Part shown: one piece after another, positions 1 to 8,686 of the stretch
Position numbering within the stretch: position 1 is the first letter of the stretch
How the letters are laid out: each line of letters opens with the position of its first letter
Assembly: GCA_963707125.1 (NCBI GenBank)
Contig: CAVPOU010000017.1
Coordinates: 124,001 to 188,000, forward strand
DNA length: 64,000 nt
Reading direction: 5' to 3'
From: CAVPDE01 sp963707125
GTDB lineage: Bacteria > Desulfobacterota > DSM-4660 > Desulfatiglandales > HGW-15
The notes under the pieces: generated by a model
The model's input: only the letters and a program-made list of their open reading frames with translations
Told to the model about the DNA's origin: nothing
Databases searched by the model: none
Program-made: the position numbers and the translations under genes

Positions 1-2
1 TC

Positions 3-455
3 CTGGAGTGGACGGAAAAATCCCTTGCCGAGGGAGCTAAAATGGTGCTTGACGGACGCACCGTGAAGGTCAAAGATTACCCGAAAGGCTACTTCCTCGG
101 GCCCATCATTATCGAGAACGTGAACCCCGACATGGCCATGGCCAAGGAAGAAGCCTTTGGAGCGGTTGCGGCCATGATGAGGGCAGACAGTCTGGATCAG
201 GCCATCGAGTGGATCAACACCAAGACCAACCTCGGGCACTCGGCCTGCATCATGACGAGCAGCGGCAAGAATGCTCGAAAGTTCATCTGTGAGGCCAATG
301 TGGGCAACGTGGGCGTGAACGTGGGGGTTGCGCAGCCTTACGCTTTCTTCCCCCTGGGATCGAGAAGAGAGTCCTTCGTGGGGACAGCAAAGTCCAGACT
401 CGCTTCCATGAAAATGTTCATGGATGAAAAGACCGTGACAACACGGTGGGTGTAA
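3..455 (+). CDS. Aldehyde dehydrogenase, methylmalonate-semialdehyde dehydrogenase type (C-terminal part)
   Basis: The reading frame is open from the window edge, so only the last 150 or so residues are present and the catalytic Cys lies outside. The segment resembles the C-terminus of IolA/MmsA, the CoA-acylating and decarboxylating branch of the aldehyde dehydrogenases: a KEEAFGAV-type Glu-Glu segment, GNVGVNVGV followed by AFFPLGSRRESFVG, and an ending close to the family's EKxVxxRW. Family members oxidise 3-oxo acids such as methylmalonate semialdehyde to an acyl-CoA plus CO2. It sits upstream of a Mo-hydroxylase, enamidase and hydroxynicotinate-reductase set. I infer that it may act on 2-formylglutarate, the enamidase product, giving glutaryl-CoA. 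Family assignment is good; the substrate is inference. Confidence 0.8.
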   Translation: MEWTEKSLAEGAKMVLDGRTVKVKDYPKGYFLGPIIIENVNPDMAMAKEEAFGAVAAMMRADSLDQAIEWINTKTNLGHSACIMTSSGKNARKFICEANVGNVGVNVGVAQPYAFFPLGSRRESFVGTAKSRLASMKMFMDEKTVTTRWV

Positions 456-711
456 AAGAAGGAGACAGAAGTCAGAATACAGTAGACAGAAGAAAAACGG
501 TACACGGTGCAAGGTTCAAGGCACACGAAAAGCAGTAGGCAGTAGGAAGTAAGCAGTAAGCAGAAAAGACAAGAAAACTCTCCTCTTTTGCTTTCGTGCT
601 TTCGTCCTTTCGTGTTTTCGTGATTGCTTTGGTTTGCTTGTTTGCAGTTCATATGAAAGCTGGTCGAAACCAGGGAGAGAAATAGACACAATTTGTCACT
701 CTGACTGAACC
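456..711. repeat. Intergenic mosaic of short degenerate repeats
   Basis: This spacer has no plausible gene. It carries consecutive low-complexity modules: a CAGTAGACAGAAG-type stretch, a GTACACGGTGCAAGG motif, a GCAGTAGGCAGTAAGCAGTA-type array with a period of about 7, and at about 588-634 an array of TTTCGTG/CTTTCGTC units ending in GTGATTGCTTTGG. The same modules recur in many spacers of this window. An AGGGAGAG near 673 lies too far from the next start codon to be its ribosome site. Confidence 0.7.
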
Positions 712-2985
712 ATGGTGCAATTGATCAAACAGATCAGCAAAACCATTCCAAAGATCGGTGCGGTGGATCTCGCCAGGGGCTGTCGCCTTTTCAGCGAGGA
801 CATCCCTCTCGACGGCGCCTTAACCCTGCAGCTTTTCAGGAGCAGGAAGGCCCACGCAAGAATTCTCAGCCTCGATGTGGAGAAAGCTCGCAAGGTGAAT
901 GGGGTCGTCGGGATTTTGACGGCCAAGGACATCCCGGGTAAGAACCTTTTTGGTCTCATTAACAAGGACCAGCCTCTCCTTGCCCATGAAAAAGTCCGGT
1001 TTGTGGGAGAAGCGATCGCCCTTGTTGCTGCAGCGGACAAGGAGGCTGCGCAAAAAGCGCTTGAAGCGATCGAGGTCGCTTACGAGGATCTCCCCACCTT
1101 GATCGACCCTGAAGACTCCCTGAAAGAGGGTGCCCCTCTGATTCACGCTAAAGGCAATCTCCTTTCGAGGAGAGTCATTCGTAAAGGCAATGCAGCCGAG
1201 GCCCTATCCGGGTGCGATGTCGTCATCAAGAAGACCTATCGCACTCCCCACGTGGAGCACTCTTACCTCGAACCGGATGCCGGAGCAGGATTTGTCGACC
1301 AGGACGGGACTCTGGTCATCTATGCCTCGACACAGAATCCTCATTATGACCTCAAAGAGGTTTCAGAGATCCTTGGCCTCGAAGAAGAACGAATCCGGAT
1401 CATTCAGGCGGCAACCGGAGGCGGTTTCGGCTCCAAGCTCGATCTCACGGTGCAGGGTTATATCGGCCTTGCGCTGTATCATTTCCAGCGTCCTGTGCGG
1501 CTTGCGTTCAGCCGGGAAGAAGCTTTTCTGGCAACGCCCAAGCGGCACCCCATGAACATAGAGTTTGAGACCGGGGCAAGCAAAGACGGCAAGATTCAGG
1601 CTTTGCGGGCCCGGATCATCTGCGACACAGGCGCCTATGCGTCCTATGGCCTGGCAGTGACTGCGCGCGCCGCTGTTCACGCGACCGGGCCGTATGCAAT
1701 CGAAAACGTCGAGGTGGAAAGCCTCTGCGTTTACACCAACAATCCCATTGCAGGAGCCATGAGAGGGTTTGGCGTTCCCCAGGTTGCCTTTGCCCATGAA
1801 TCCCAGATCGATCTTCTTGCTCAGGAACTGGGCCTGGACCCGTTGGAGATCAGGAGAATCAATGCGCTCCGGCCCGGATCAACGACAGGCACAGGGCAGG
1901 AGCTGGCGGCAAGCGTCGGCATGATTAAGACCCTGGAGGCGATTGAACCTTATTACAGGCAAGCGAAGGCTCAATGGAAGACTGAAACGATCCCGGAACC
2001 TCTCAGGAGAGGCATCGGCATCGGCTCCATGTGGTACGGGATCGGAAACACGGGTGTCCAGAATCCTTCAAGCGCCAGAGTAGAAATCGACGCCCAGGGC
2101 AAGGTGACTCTTTTTTCCGGTGCAGCGGATGTGGGGCAGGGTTCTTCGACTGTTCTTGCCCAGATCACGGCCGAAGTGCTCGGCATCGAGCCTTCAGAGG
2201 TTTCTCTGGTCATTGCCGACACCAAGTGGACCACGAACGCGGGAGCCACTTCTGCGAGCCGCCAGACTTATATTTCGGGGAATGCGGTCAAGGAAGCAGC
2301 CGGCAAGTTGGCCGATGTGCTGGTCACAGAGGCCGTGGATGTGCTGAAGACTCCGAAATCCCTGCTCGTCCTCGAAGATGGTTTTGTCGTGGACTCCAGG
2401 CATTCCGACAAAAGGGTCGCCTTGTCCAAGCTTGCCAAGAGAGCCCATGACCGGGGCCGGCCTCTGAGCTGGCAGGGGTATTTTGATCCTGAAACAACCC
2501 CCCTGGACAGCGCGAGTGGCCAGGGCATTCCCTATGCCACCTATGCTTTTGCCTCTCACCTTGCTCTGGTCACCGTAGACACCTCGACCGGTGAAGTCAC
2601 AGTGAACAGGATCGTGGCAGCCCATGACGTGGGAAAAGCCATCAACCCCCAGAACGTGGAAGGCCAGATCCAGGGCGGTGTGGGTATGGGACTCGGTTTT
2701 GCTCTCATGGAGGAATTCATTCCTGGAAAAACAGTTTCCATGGGCGATTACCACATTCCCACAAGCCTGGACATGCCGGAAATCATCCCCCTCATTGTGG
2801 AGGACCAGGAACCTACAGGGCCTTACGGCGCCAAGGGCGTGGGAGAGCCCGCCCTCATCCCCACGGCGCCGGCTATTCTCAATGCCATAGCCGATGCTCT
2901 GGGAGAGCGCATCTTCAGGCTTCCTGCCCATCCGGAAAGAGTGAGAGGGGCGGTGAGGGGGAGGGGTAAGGGGCATGAGTGCTAA
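712..2985 (+). CDS. Molybdenum hydroxylase, large molybdopterin-binding subunit (xanthine dehydrogenase family; likely nicotinate dehydrogenase)
   Basis: This 757-residue protein has the fold of the xanthine dehydrogenase/aldehyde oxidoreductase large subunit. An N-terminal hammerhead domain (about 20-130) is followed by the Mo-cofactor domains, with GGGFGSK near residue 237, AMRGFGVPQ near 345, DVGQGSS near 475 and GVGEPAL near 710. Its Glu (about E712) is the conserved catalytic base. Together with the FAD subunit (7808-8683) and the 2Fe-2S subunit (8687-9154) it makes a complete three-subunit hydroxylase that inserts water-derived oxygen into a heteroaromatic ring. Enamidase and a hydroxynicotinate reductase lie next to it, so nicotinate to 6-hydroxynicotinate is the likely reaction. 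The last dozen residues (RGAVRGRGKG) are encoded by a GGGTGAGGGG-type repeat and are probably not functional. No clear ribosome-binding site is seen, so the start is uncertain. Confidence 0.88.
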   Translation: MVQLIKQISKTIPKIGAVDLARGCRLFSEDIPLDGALTLQLFRSRKAHARILSLDVEKARKVNGVVGILTAKDIPGKNLFGLINKDQPLLAHEKVRFVGEAIALVAAADKEAAQKALEAIEVAYEDLPTLIDPEDSLKEGAPLIHAKGNLLSRRVIRKGNAAEALSGCDVVIKKTYRTPHVEHSYLEPDAGAGFVDQDGTLVIYASTQNPHYDLKEVSEILGLEEERIRIIQAATGGGFGSKLDLTVQGYIGLALYHFQRPVRLAFSREEAFLATPKRHPMNIEFETGASKDGKIQALRARIICDTGAYASYGLAVTARAAVHATGPYAIENVEVESLCVYTNNPIAGAMRGFGVPQVAFAHESQIDLLAQELGLDPLEIRRINALRPGSTTGTGQELAASVGMIKTLEAIEPYYRQAKAQWKTETIPEPLRRGIGIGSMWYGIGNTGVQNPSSARVEIDAQGKVTLFSGAADVGQGSSTVLAQITAEVLGIEPSEVSLVIADTKWTTNAGATSASRQTYISGNAVKEAAGKLADVLVTEAVDVLKTPKSLLVLEDGFVVDSRHSDKRVALSKLAKRAHDRGRPLSWQGYFDPETTPLDSASGQGIPYATYAFASHLALVTVDTSTGEVTVNRIVAAHDVGKAINPQNVEGQIQGGVGMGLGFALMEEFIPGKTVSMGDYHIPTSLDMPEIIPLIVEDQEPTGPYGAKGVGEPALIPTAPAILNAIADALGERIFRLPAHPERVRGAVRGRGKGHEC

Positions 2986-3002
2986 GACAGGAGAACTCGA
3001 TT

Positions 3003-3078
3003 CCGTTCGTGCTGAGGTATCGAAGCACGAACGGATTTCTCAGAGGCTATTCGCCCTTCGATACCTCAGGCCGAACGG
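3003..3078. repeat. Palindromic GAGGTATCGA repeat
   Basis: A perfect 11-bp inverted repeat (CCGTTCGTGCT at 3003-3013, AGCACGAACGG at 3024-3034) encloses GAGGTATCGA. It is followed by a partial inverted copy (CCTTCGATACCTCAGG then CGAACGG). The same family recurs at 33081-33214. It lies between the hydroxylase and enamidase genes and could form an RNA hairpin. Confidence 0.75.
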
Positions 3079-3120
3079 TCTTTGCGACCGAAGTGACAAT
3101 ACAAAGAAGGAGGTTGAGAA

Positions 3121-4287
3121 ATGTCTAAAGTTCTTCTAAAAAACATTGGAACGCTCGTCAGCGGCCATATCGAAAAACCGATCCTTCAGGCGGACGCGAT
3201 CTGGATCGAGGAAGGCCTGATCAAGAAGGTGGGTTTTCTGAAGGACATGGATGAAAAAGCGGCGCAGATGGTGATTGACTGCGCCGGGACAACGGTGACA
3301 CCGGGCCTTTTTGATTCGCACGTTCACCCGGTTCTCGGAGATTTCACGCCCAGGCAAAAGCAGATCGACTTCTTCGAAAGCGAAGTGCACGGGGGCGTGA
3401 CCACCTCCATTTCCGCCGGGGAAGTTCATCTTCCCGGAAGGCCGAAGGATCCTGCAGGGACAAAAGCTCTCGCCATCCTGTCGGCCAAATCTTATGCCGG
3501 ATTCAGGCCCGGAGGAATGAAAGTCCTTGGCGGTGCGCTGATCCTTGAGAAAGGCCTCGTGGAGAAAGACTTCGAGGAATGCGCCAAGGAAGGAGTGCGC
3601 ATCGTGGGAGAAATCGGGCTTGGTTCGGTCAAGTCGCCCGAGGATGCGGCACCCATGGTGAAGTGGGCAAAAAAATGCGGGATGGTCGTCATGATGCACA
3701 CGGGAGGAACATCGATTCCGGGGAGCACGACGGTGGGTCTGGAACAGGTGGTCAAGTCCGACCCGGATGTCGTTTCCCATATCAATGGGGGTCCCACCGC
3801 CTGTTCCATCGAGGAAGCCGAGAAGCTGATCACCGAGACCTCCATGGCCATTGAGTTTGTCCATTGCGGCAACATGAAAGCCGCTGTGGAGGTGGGGTCT
3901 CTTGTCGCCAAGCACAAGGCCTTTCACCGGGTCATCATCGGCAACGATGCTCCTTCCGGAACAGGCGTCGTGCCGCTGGGGGTCTTGCGGGTCATGAGTC
4001 TCCTTGCAGGAATGACACCGATCCGACCGGAGCAGGCTGTTTGCATGGCAACCGGCAACACCGCCAAACTTTACAAGCTCAATCGGGGGATCATTGAGGC
4101 AGGCAAGGAAGCGGATATCGTTGTCATGGATACGCCCATGGGTTCTGTGGGGAAGGATGCGCTTGCCGCGCTTGCAGCCGGGGACGTGCCGGCGGTTTCC
4201 ATGGTTCTGGTGGATGGCAAGATCGTCGTCAACATCAGCCGAAACACACCTCCTCCGGTGAAGAAGCCGGCCGTGGTGAAAGCGTAA
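3121..4287 (+). CDS. ena: Enamidase (amidohydrolase superfamily)
   Basis: Enamidase hydrolyses 1,4,5,6-tetrahydro-6-oxonicotinate to 2-formylglutarate and ammonia. The 388-residue protein is near the length of the E. barkeri enzyme and matches its remembered sequence throughout, for example GGVTTSISAGEVHLPGRPKD, MMHTGGTSIPGSTTV, SHINGGPTA and GNDAPSGTG. The metal ligands expected for a binuclear amidohydrolase are visible: H67 and H69 (HVH), E164 as the bridging carboxylate where many relatives use a carboxylated Lys, H193, H220 and D276. An AAGGAGG lies 8 bases before the ATG. The Pro/Lys-rich C-terminus (RNTPPPVKKP) also resembles the E. barkeri end. The neighbouring hydroxylase and reductase genes support the assignment. 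Confidence 0.93.
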   Translation: MSKVLLKNIGTLVSGHIEKPILQADAIWIEEGLIKKVGFLKDMDEKAAQMVIDCAGTTVTPGLFDSHVHPVLGDFTPRQKQIDFFESEVHGGVTTSISAGEVHLPGRPKDPAGTKALAILSAKSYAGFRPGGMKVLGGALILEKGLVEKDFEECAKEGVRIVGEIGLGSVKSPEDAAPMVKWAKKCGMVVMMHTGGTSIPGSTTVGLEQVVKSDPDVVSHINGGPTACSIEEAEKLITETSMAIEFVHCGNMKAAVEVGSLVAKHKAFHRVIIGNDAPSGTGVVPLGVLRVMSLLAGMTPIRPEQAVCMATGNTAKLYKLNRGIIEAGKEADIVVMDTPMGSVGKDALAALAAGDVPAVSMVLVDGKIVVNISRNTPPPVKKPAVVKA

Positions 4288-4348
4288 GAAGATATGGAGT
4301 GATGGAGTATTGGAGTCCTCCACCCTTAAAGGCAGGAACATCATTTCC

Positions 4349-5872
4349 ATGAAAGTCGATCTGGATCGTTGCGTTGGCTGCGGAATCTGTGTTCAGGACT
4401 GCCCTTTGGGAGCGATCCGCCTGAAGAAGAAAAAAGCGGCTATTGACGATCGCTGCAGCCAGTGCGGCGCGTGCATGCGGGTGTGCCCTGAAAAGGCCAT
4501 CAGTGCCGGCGATGTCTCCTTGCTGGAAGGAATCCAATGTGACGCCTGCCCTATCGAGTGCAGAATCAAGGATGGGAATCCAGGCGCATGCCAGCGCTAC
4601 CGTAACGAGAGGGGGAAGCTTGTCCGCGTGACACGGATCCACACCTTCGGCGAGGTCGAAGACACGGTAGGCCCTGAACCGGCTGAGGCGATTCGAAGGC
4701 CTTTGATCACGGGGATCGGCGCAGGCACAACCTCCCCTGACTGCAAGCCCGCCCCTTACATCGTCAAAGGAAAGCGGCACGACGTGGATGTGGTGACCGT
4801 GGTGACGGAGGCTCCCCTCAGTTACAGCGGCATTATAGTCAAGATCGATACGGACATCCCGGTCGGTGAAGAGGGAGCGTCTGTGATGGCAGGCAAAAGA
4901 AAGGTCGGCCTCGTTATCACCGAACAGTACGGATCCAAGATGCTCTCTATCGGTGGAGTCAATCTCCTGACCGGAAAAGACGGCATGGTAACCGCAAGAA
5001 CGATCACGGACATAGCCAACAAGAAGCCGGTCAAACTCAAGATCGATGGCGGAAGCAAGCTGGAAATCCAGGTGGGTCAGCCTCCGGTCATTGACGGGGT
5101 GAAGCCGGACAACATGAGGGTGGGATGCGGAAGCGCCACGCTCGGCCTCTTTTCGCCCCTTCTCAAGGAAGCGGCGGATGAAGTGATCATCCTTGACTCA
5201 CACCTGACAGGTCTGATGAGCGAACACGCAGCAGGCCGCTTTGTGGGCGCAAAGCCCTCTGGGATTAGGCTTAAGTTCAGGGAAAGCACTCCCGGCCGCT
5301 ATTTCGGCGACCACGGCAAGGGGTGGGGCGGCACATCCATTGTCCACCCATTGGATGTCATCGCCGTCATTGATCAAAAGGTGGCCCGGCCCGGGATGCG
5401 CATGCTTGTGACCGAGACCACGGGCCGAAACGCGGCCATGTTCGAGCTGCAGAAGGATGGGATTCTTAAAGAGATTTCGCTGAACCATGCTTCCATGAAG
5501 GCTCTGCAGGCGATCTCTTCAAGTTGCGAACCGTCGCTCGTTTCCGCTGTTTACATGGGTGGAGCCGGCGGGAGTGCCAGAGCCGGTGTGGCCCTCTACC
5601 CGATCAAGCTGACACAGGCCGTCCATCAGGCCAGAGCCGTGCTGACCGTGGGAGGTGCCCCCACTTTTATTTTGCCCGGGGGCGGGATCAATTTCATGGT
5701 GGATGTGGAGAGGGTGAAGGGAGGTTTCTTCTACTGGACTCCGACCCCCGCAACCATCTGCCCCATCGAGTACACCATGGGCCTCAAAGACTATGAAGAG
5801 ATGGGCGGGCACCTTCAGGCCATGAAACCCTATGACGCCCGAGAGCCAGCCCAATACTTCCCTCTCCCTTGA
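4349..5872 (+). CDS. hnr: 6-hydroxynicotinate reductase-like Fe-S flavoprotein
   Basis: The protein (507 residues from the ATG at 4349) starts with a two-cluster ferredoxin domain: C8, C11, C14, C18 and C36, C39, C42, C46. A third Cys group, CDACPIEC, follows near residue 60. The remaining 400 residues form a large domain characteristic of proteins annotated as 6-hydroxynicotinate reductase. That enzyme uses reduced ferredoxin to reduce 6-hydroxynicotinate to the tetrahydro-oxo form, which is the enamidase substrate encoded just upstream. An upstream TTG would add 13 residues, but the ATG with AGGCAGGA before it is preferred. The gene's 3' end (YFPLP) runs into a CCCTCTCCC palindrome. Confidence 0.82.
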   Translation: MKVDLDRCVGCGICVQDCPLGAIRLKKKKAAIDDRCSQCGACMRVCPEKAISAGDVSLLEGIQCDACPIECRIKDGNPGACQRYRNERGKLVRVTRIHTFGEVEDTVGPEPAEAIRRPLITGIGAGTTSPDCKPAPYIVKGKRHDVDVVTVVTEAPLSYSGIIVKIDTDIPVGEEGASVMAGKRKVGLVITEQYGSKMLSIGGVNLLTGKDGMVTARTITDIANKKPVKLKIDGGSKLEIQVGQPPVIDGVKPDNMRVGCGSATLGLFSPLLKEAADEVIILDSHLTGLMSEHAAGRFVGAKPSGIRLKFRESTPGRYFGDHGKGWGGTSIVHPLDVIAVIDQKVARPGMRMLVTETTGRNAAMFELQKDGILKEISLNHASMKALQAISSSCEPSLVSAVYMGGAGGSARAGVALYPIKLTQAVHQARAVLTVGGAPTFILPGGGINFMVDVERVKGGFFYWTPTPATICPIEYTMGLKDYEEMGGHLQAMKPYDAREPAQYFPLP

Positions 5873-5935
5873 GGGAGAGGTTTACCCGCCTCAGGCGGCG
5901 CCGAAGGCGACCAGGGGTCGGGGTGAGGGGGATGG
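5856..5935. repeat. CCCTCTCCC...GGGTGAGGG intergenic palindromic repeat
   Basis: CCCTCTCCCTTGAGGGAGAG forms a tight hairpin. It is followed by GCCTCAGGCGGCGCC and GGGGTCGGGGTGAGGGG. It overlaps the 3' end of the upstream reductase gene. Related sequence appears at the end of the large hydroxylase gene (about 2945-2975) and at 28983-29103. Confidence 0.7.
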
Positions 5936-5966
5936 TCACGTCGGTTCTTTTGGAACAGTGCAAGGG

Positions 5967-6824
5967 ATGATCTACGAGAGGACAACGCGTGTCCTTCCGG
6001 GAGGAAGTGTCCTGGCTGAATCGGGACCCATGAGACTGGTGATTTCAGCCGGTATAGGGAAAGTCCCCCAAACAAAAATGGCCATGAGGGCGGCGGATGA
6101 ATCCTTTGGTTTTCTCGAACGCGTGGCACGTCACAGAAAATTTCTGGGAAGACTTTTCCTGGATTACCGGGAGGACATCAAAGATCTTCTGGTCTTGAAA
6201 ATGATCAACAGTGTTGTGGAGATCGGCGATGAAGACCTGACGCCCATGGCTGCCGTCGCAGGCACCATCGCGGATGCAGTAGCGGATTTCCTTTTTGAAC
6301 GCGGAATGACAAAGGTGGTGGTGGACAACGGAGGGGATGTGGCGATCAGGGCGCACAGGGATGCTCCCATCACCGTGGGCATCAGGCCTGACGTCAATGA
6401 CCGTGCCGTCTCTCACGTGATTGGCCTTGATCCAAGCATTCCCTCTCACGGCGTGGCCACAAGCGGACTGGGTGGAAGAAGTCTGACAAGAGGAATTGCT
6501 TCTGCCGCCACTGTGGTCGCCCGGACAGCTTCTTTGGCGGACGCTGCGGCCACCGCCGTCGCCAACGCCAGTTTTCTGGAAGATGAACAGGTTTTGCGCC
6601 GTCCGGCTGAAGAACTGGATCCCTACACGGACATCCCGGGACTTGACATCACCGTCAAGGTAGGGCCGCTGTCGGAAGAGAAGAAGAACACGGCTGTTTC
6701 GAAGGCCATCCGGAGAGCAGAAGACCTGGTGAGAAGAGAGCTCATTCTCGGCGCCTTTGTGGCAGTGCAAGGCATGCATGAGATGACAAAGTACTTCAGA
6801 GATAGATTGGTGGAGCAGTCGTAG
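5967..6824 (+). CDS. UPF0280 family protein (ApbE-like fold)
   Basis: This is a 285-residue protein if translation starts at the ATG at 5967 (IYERTTRVLPGG). An earlier ATG at 5832 would translate a repeat and overlap the reductase gene, so it is unlikely. Family hallmarks are VVDNGGDVAIR near residue 115 and the ATSGLGGRSLTRGIASAAT and ASLADAAATAVANAS segments near 165-200. The family belongs to the superfamily of ApbE flavin transferases, but its biochemistry is unknown to me. The position between the reductase and other pathway genes suggests a role in maturing or flavinylating an enzyme of the pathway, or a catalytic step; neither is shown. Confidence 0.75.
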   Translation: MIYERTTRVLPGGSVLAESGPMRLVISAGIGKVPQTKMAMRAADESFGFLERVARHRKFLGRLFLDYREDIKDLLVLKMINSVVEIGDEDLTPMAAVAGTIADAVADFLFERGMTKVVVDNGGDVAIRAHRDAPITVGIRPDVNDRAVSHVIGLDPSIPSHGVATSGLGGRSLTRGIASAATVVARTASLADAAATAVANASFLEDEQVLRRPAEELDPYTDIPGLDITVKVGPLSEEKKNTAVSKAIRRAEDLVRRELILGAFVAVQGMHEMTKYFRDRLVEQS

Positions 6825-6837
6825 CAACGGTTTCAGA

Positions 6838-7023
6838 GGCAGTGATCAGTCATCAGTCGCCAGTGATCAGTGAAGAACCAAAACCAATCACGAAAACACG
6901 AAAAAGGACCAGTTTTTCTAAATACCCCCCTCTTCTTTCGTGTCTTCGTCCTTTCGCCTGCCCCGTGGAATGCCGTTGTTTTTAGTATTCCACTGGGGTG
7001 TTTTCGTGGTTGCAGTTTTGGTT
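6838..7023. repeat. Inverted TTTCGTG-type repeat element with a nested palindrome
   Basis: After a CAGTGATCAGTCATCAGT array, a left arm (AACCAAAACCAATCACG, then AAAACACGAAAA, about 6877-6905) is matched by an inverted right arm ending GTGTTTTCGTGGTTGCAG then TTTTGGTT (about 6998-7023). Inside the right arm, 6957-6998 is a separate 42-bp palindrome: CCTGCCCC then GTGGAAT, a 15-base loop, ATTCCAC, then TGGGG. Similar nested palindromes occur at 62377-62415 and 63394-63433. Confidence 0.75.
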
Positions 7024-7056
7024 TTCATCTTTAGGCACTTACATTGAGGAGGTTTT

Positions 7057-7638
7057 ATGATGGAAGTCAGAAAATATGTCACCATTGTGGAAGAAATCCT
7101 GGAAGAGGGCGGCAGGTCGATGGATCCTCCCGGGAAAAGGGCTGCCGCCATTGCAGTCATCAAGAATCCTTTTGCCGGAAAGTACGTGGAAGATCTCACG
7201 CCCCTCATTGACATCGGCGACAGGCTGGGAGAGATTCTAGGGGAAATGGCCGTGAAGGCACTAGGCATTGCGCCTGAAAAGGCTGAAAGTTACGGAAAGG
7301 CTGCCATCGTCGGAGAGGCGGGGGAAAGAGAGCACGCGGCGGCGATCCTCCATCCCAAGCTGGGAACGCCCCTGCGCAACGCCGTGGGCGGCGGAAAGGC
7401 CATTATTCCATCTGCCAAGAAGATCGGCGGCATGGGCACCGAAATCGATGTCCCGATCCATTACAAGGATGCAGCCTTTGTTCGCTCCCATTTTGATGCC
7501 ATGACCGTGAGGGTCGATGATGCGCCCAAGGCGAATGAGATCGTCGTCGTCATCGTTGTGACGGATTGCGGCAGGCCGCACCCTCGCATCGGTGGTCTCA
7601 AAAAAGAAGAAGCCAAGAAAGAGGACGGGTTGCGATAA
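7057..7638 (+). CDS. Amino acid synthesis family protein (PF06684/DUF1185-like)
   Basis: This 193-residue protein matches the small AA_synth family: VEEILEEGGR near the N-terminus, IKNPFAGKYVEDLTPL near 35, an alanine-rich HPKLGTPLRNAVGGGKA near 110, DVPIHYKDAAFVRSHFDAM near 138 and DCGRPHPRIGGL near 178. The family name reflects old context annotation; the reaction is not known to me. A strong GAGGAGG lies 8 bases before the ATG pair at 7057/7060. Family members often sit beside heterocycle or amide hydrolysis genes, and here the neighbours are a reductase, an enamidase and a hydroxylase. The Lys/Glu-rich tail (KKEEAKKEDG) is probably disordered. Confidence 0.75.
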   Translation: MMEVRKYVTIVEEILEEGGRSMDPPGKRAAAIAVIKNPFAGKYVEDLTPLIDIGDRLGEILGEMAVKALGIAPEKAESYGKAAIVGEAGEREHAAAILHPKLGTPLRNAVGGGKAIIPSAKKIGGMGTEIDVPIHYKDAAFVRSHFDAMTVRVDDAPKANEIVVVIVVTDCGRPHPRIGGLKKEEAKKEDGLR

Positions 7639-7649
7639 AAAGAATGGAG

Positions 7650-7800
7650 TGATGGAGTGATGGGGTATAAATTCGAGGTAGGTAGATTTAAGACAAGTCG
7701 TTCATGTTCGGGGGTTTCTTTTATAGGACCAACATTGCGCCTTGAGCCCTGGTTCCAATACTCCAGTACTCCAACACTCCAGTACTCCAGTTAACAGATT
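7650..7800. repeat. GGAGTGATGGAGT / ACTCCAGTACTCCAG repeat spacer
   Basis: A GGAGTGATGGAGTGATGG array lies at about 7645-7662, and its inverted counterpart (TCCAATACTCCAGTACTCC units) at about 7752-7792. An earlier ATG would translate this repeat as the start of the FAD subunit. Similar paired arrays flank spacers near 4293-4318, 36134-36232 and 40512-40565. Confidence 0.65.
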
Positions 7801-7807
7801 CTTGCTC

Positions 7808-8683
7808 ATGCTGTTACCACGATTCAAATACTATGAGCCCGCGGACCTCGCCGAAGCCTGCCGGATGATGGCTGAACTCGGTGGGACCGTGAGGCCGCTC
7901 GCAGGGGGGACAGACCTCATCATAAACATGAGGAGGAGGACGGTCGCCCCGGAACACGTTGTTTCTCTGGGCCGGATCAAAGAGCTTTGCAGCATGGGCT
8001 TGTCCGGCCGCACGTTCGAGATCGGAGCCTGCTGCACGGTCGCCTCTCTTGCCGAGTCCTCGGAGATCGCCTCTGAGTTTCACGCCCTTTGTGAGGGAGC
8101 CCTCAGCCTCGGATCCCCCCTGGTCAGAAACCTTGCCACGGTTGGAGGAAATCTGGTCACAGCGAGGCCTGCAGCGGATCTTCCACCTCCTCTCATGGCT
8201 TATGGCGGGAGTGTGACCCTCCAGTCCTCTCAGGAGCAGCGACTTGTGCCTCTGGAGCAATTCTTTCTGGAACCGGGCCGGACGGTGATGAAGCCTGCCG
8301 AGATTCTGACGCGTATTGTGGTGGAAACCCCTCCTGCCTTTTCAGGCGCAAGCTACATCAAACTGGGCACCAGACGGGCTCTGGAGATTTCCATCGTGAG
8401 CGTGGGCTCTTTCCTTGCACTTGAAAGTCCGGGAGGAAGAATCTTGTCCGCACGGATTGTTTTGGGCGCTGTGGCCCCTGTGCCGATTAGAGCCAGGGAT
8501 GCAGAAAAAACGTTGATCGGCGAGATCTCTAGCCGGTCCCTTTTTGTTAAAGCCGGAGAGACCGCCGCTCAAGAGAGCAAGCCCATTGATGACCACAGGG
8601 GCACTGCGGAATACAGAAGGGCCATGGTGTCGGTGCTTACACAGAAAACGCTCCAGGCCGCTCTTGAAAGGGCGAAGTTATAG
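7808..8683 (+). CDS. Molybdenum hydroxylase, FAD-binding medium subunit
   Basis: This 291-residue CoxM-type subunit passes electrons from the 2Fe-2S clusters to its acceptor. FAD-binding motifs are PLAGGTDLI near residue 32 and VRNLATVGGNLVTARPAADL near 105; the second half is the CO-dehydrogenase flavoprotein C-terminal domain. The ATG at 7808 starts exactly at the conserved MLLPRFKYYEPA. The longer frame from 7742 only adds translated repeat. The 2Fe-2S subunit gene follows after 3 bases, so the two are co-translated. The large subunit lies 5 kb upstream, separated by pathway genes, an unusual split of the three subunits. Confidence 0.88.
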   Translation: MLLPRFKYYEPADLAEACRMMAELGGTVRPLAGGTDLIINMRRRTVAPEHVVSLGRIKELCSMGLSGRTFEIGACCTVASLAESSEIASEFHALCEGALSLGSPLVRNLATVGGNLVTARPAADLPPPLMAYGGSVTLQSSQEQRLVPLEQFFLEPGRTVMKPAEILTRIVVETPPAFSGASYIKLGTRRALEISIVSVGSFLALESPGGRILSARIVLGAVAPVPIRARDAEKTLIGEISSRSLFVKAGETAAQESKPIDDHRGTAEYRRAMVSVLTQKTLQAALERAKL

Positions 8684-8686
8684 CGA

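Noticed and set aside
712..2985. Selenocysteine in the Mo hydroxylase
   Set aside because: The frame is continuous without an in-frame TGA, and the nicotinate dehydrogenase selenium is known to be a labile cofactor ligand rather than selenocysteine.
3136..4350. Long antisense open frame (about 400 codons) opposite the enamidase gene
   Set aside because: The sense strand encodes a protein matching enamidase throughout with a strong ribosome site. The antisense frame gives a His- and Arg-rich product with no domain, as expected for the complement of GC-rich coding DNA.
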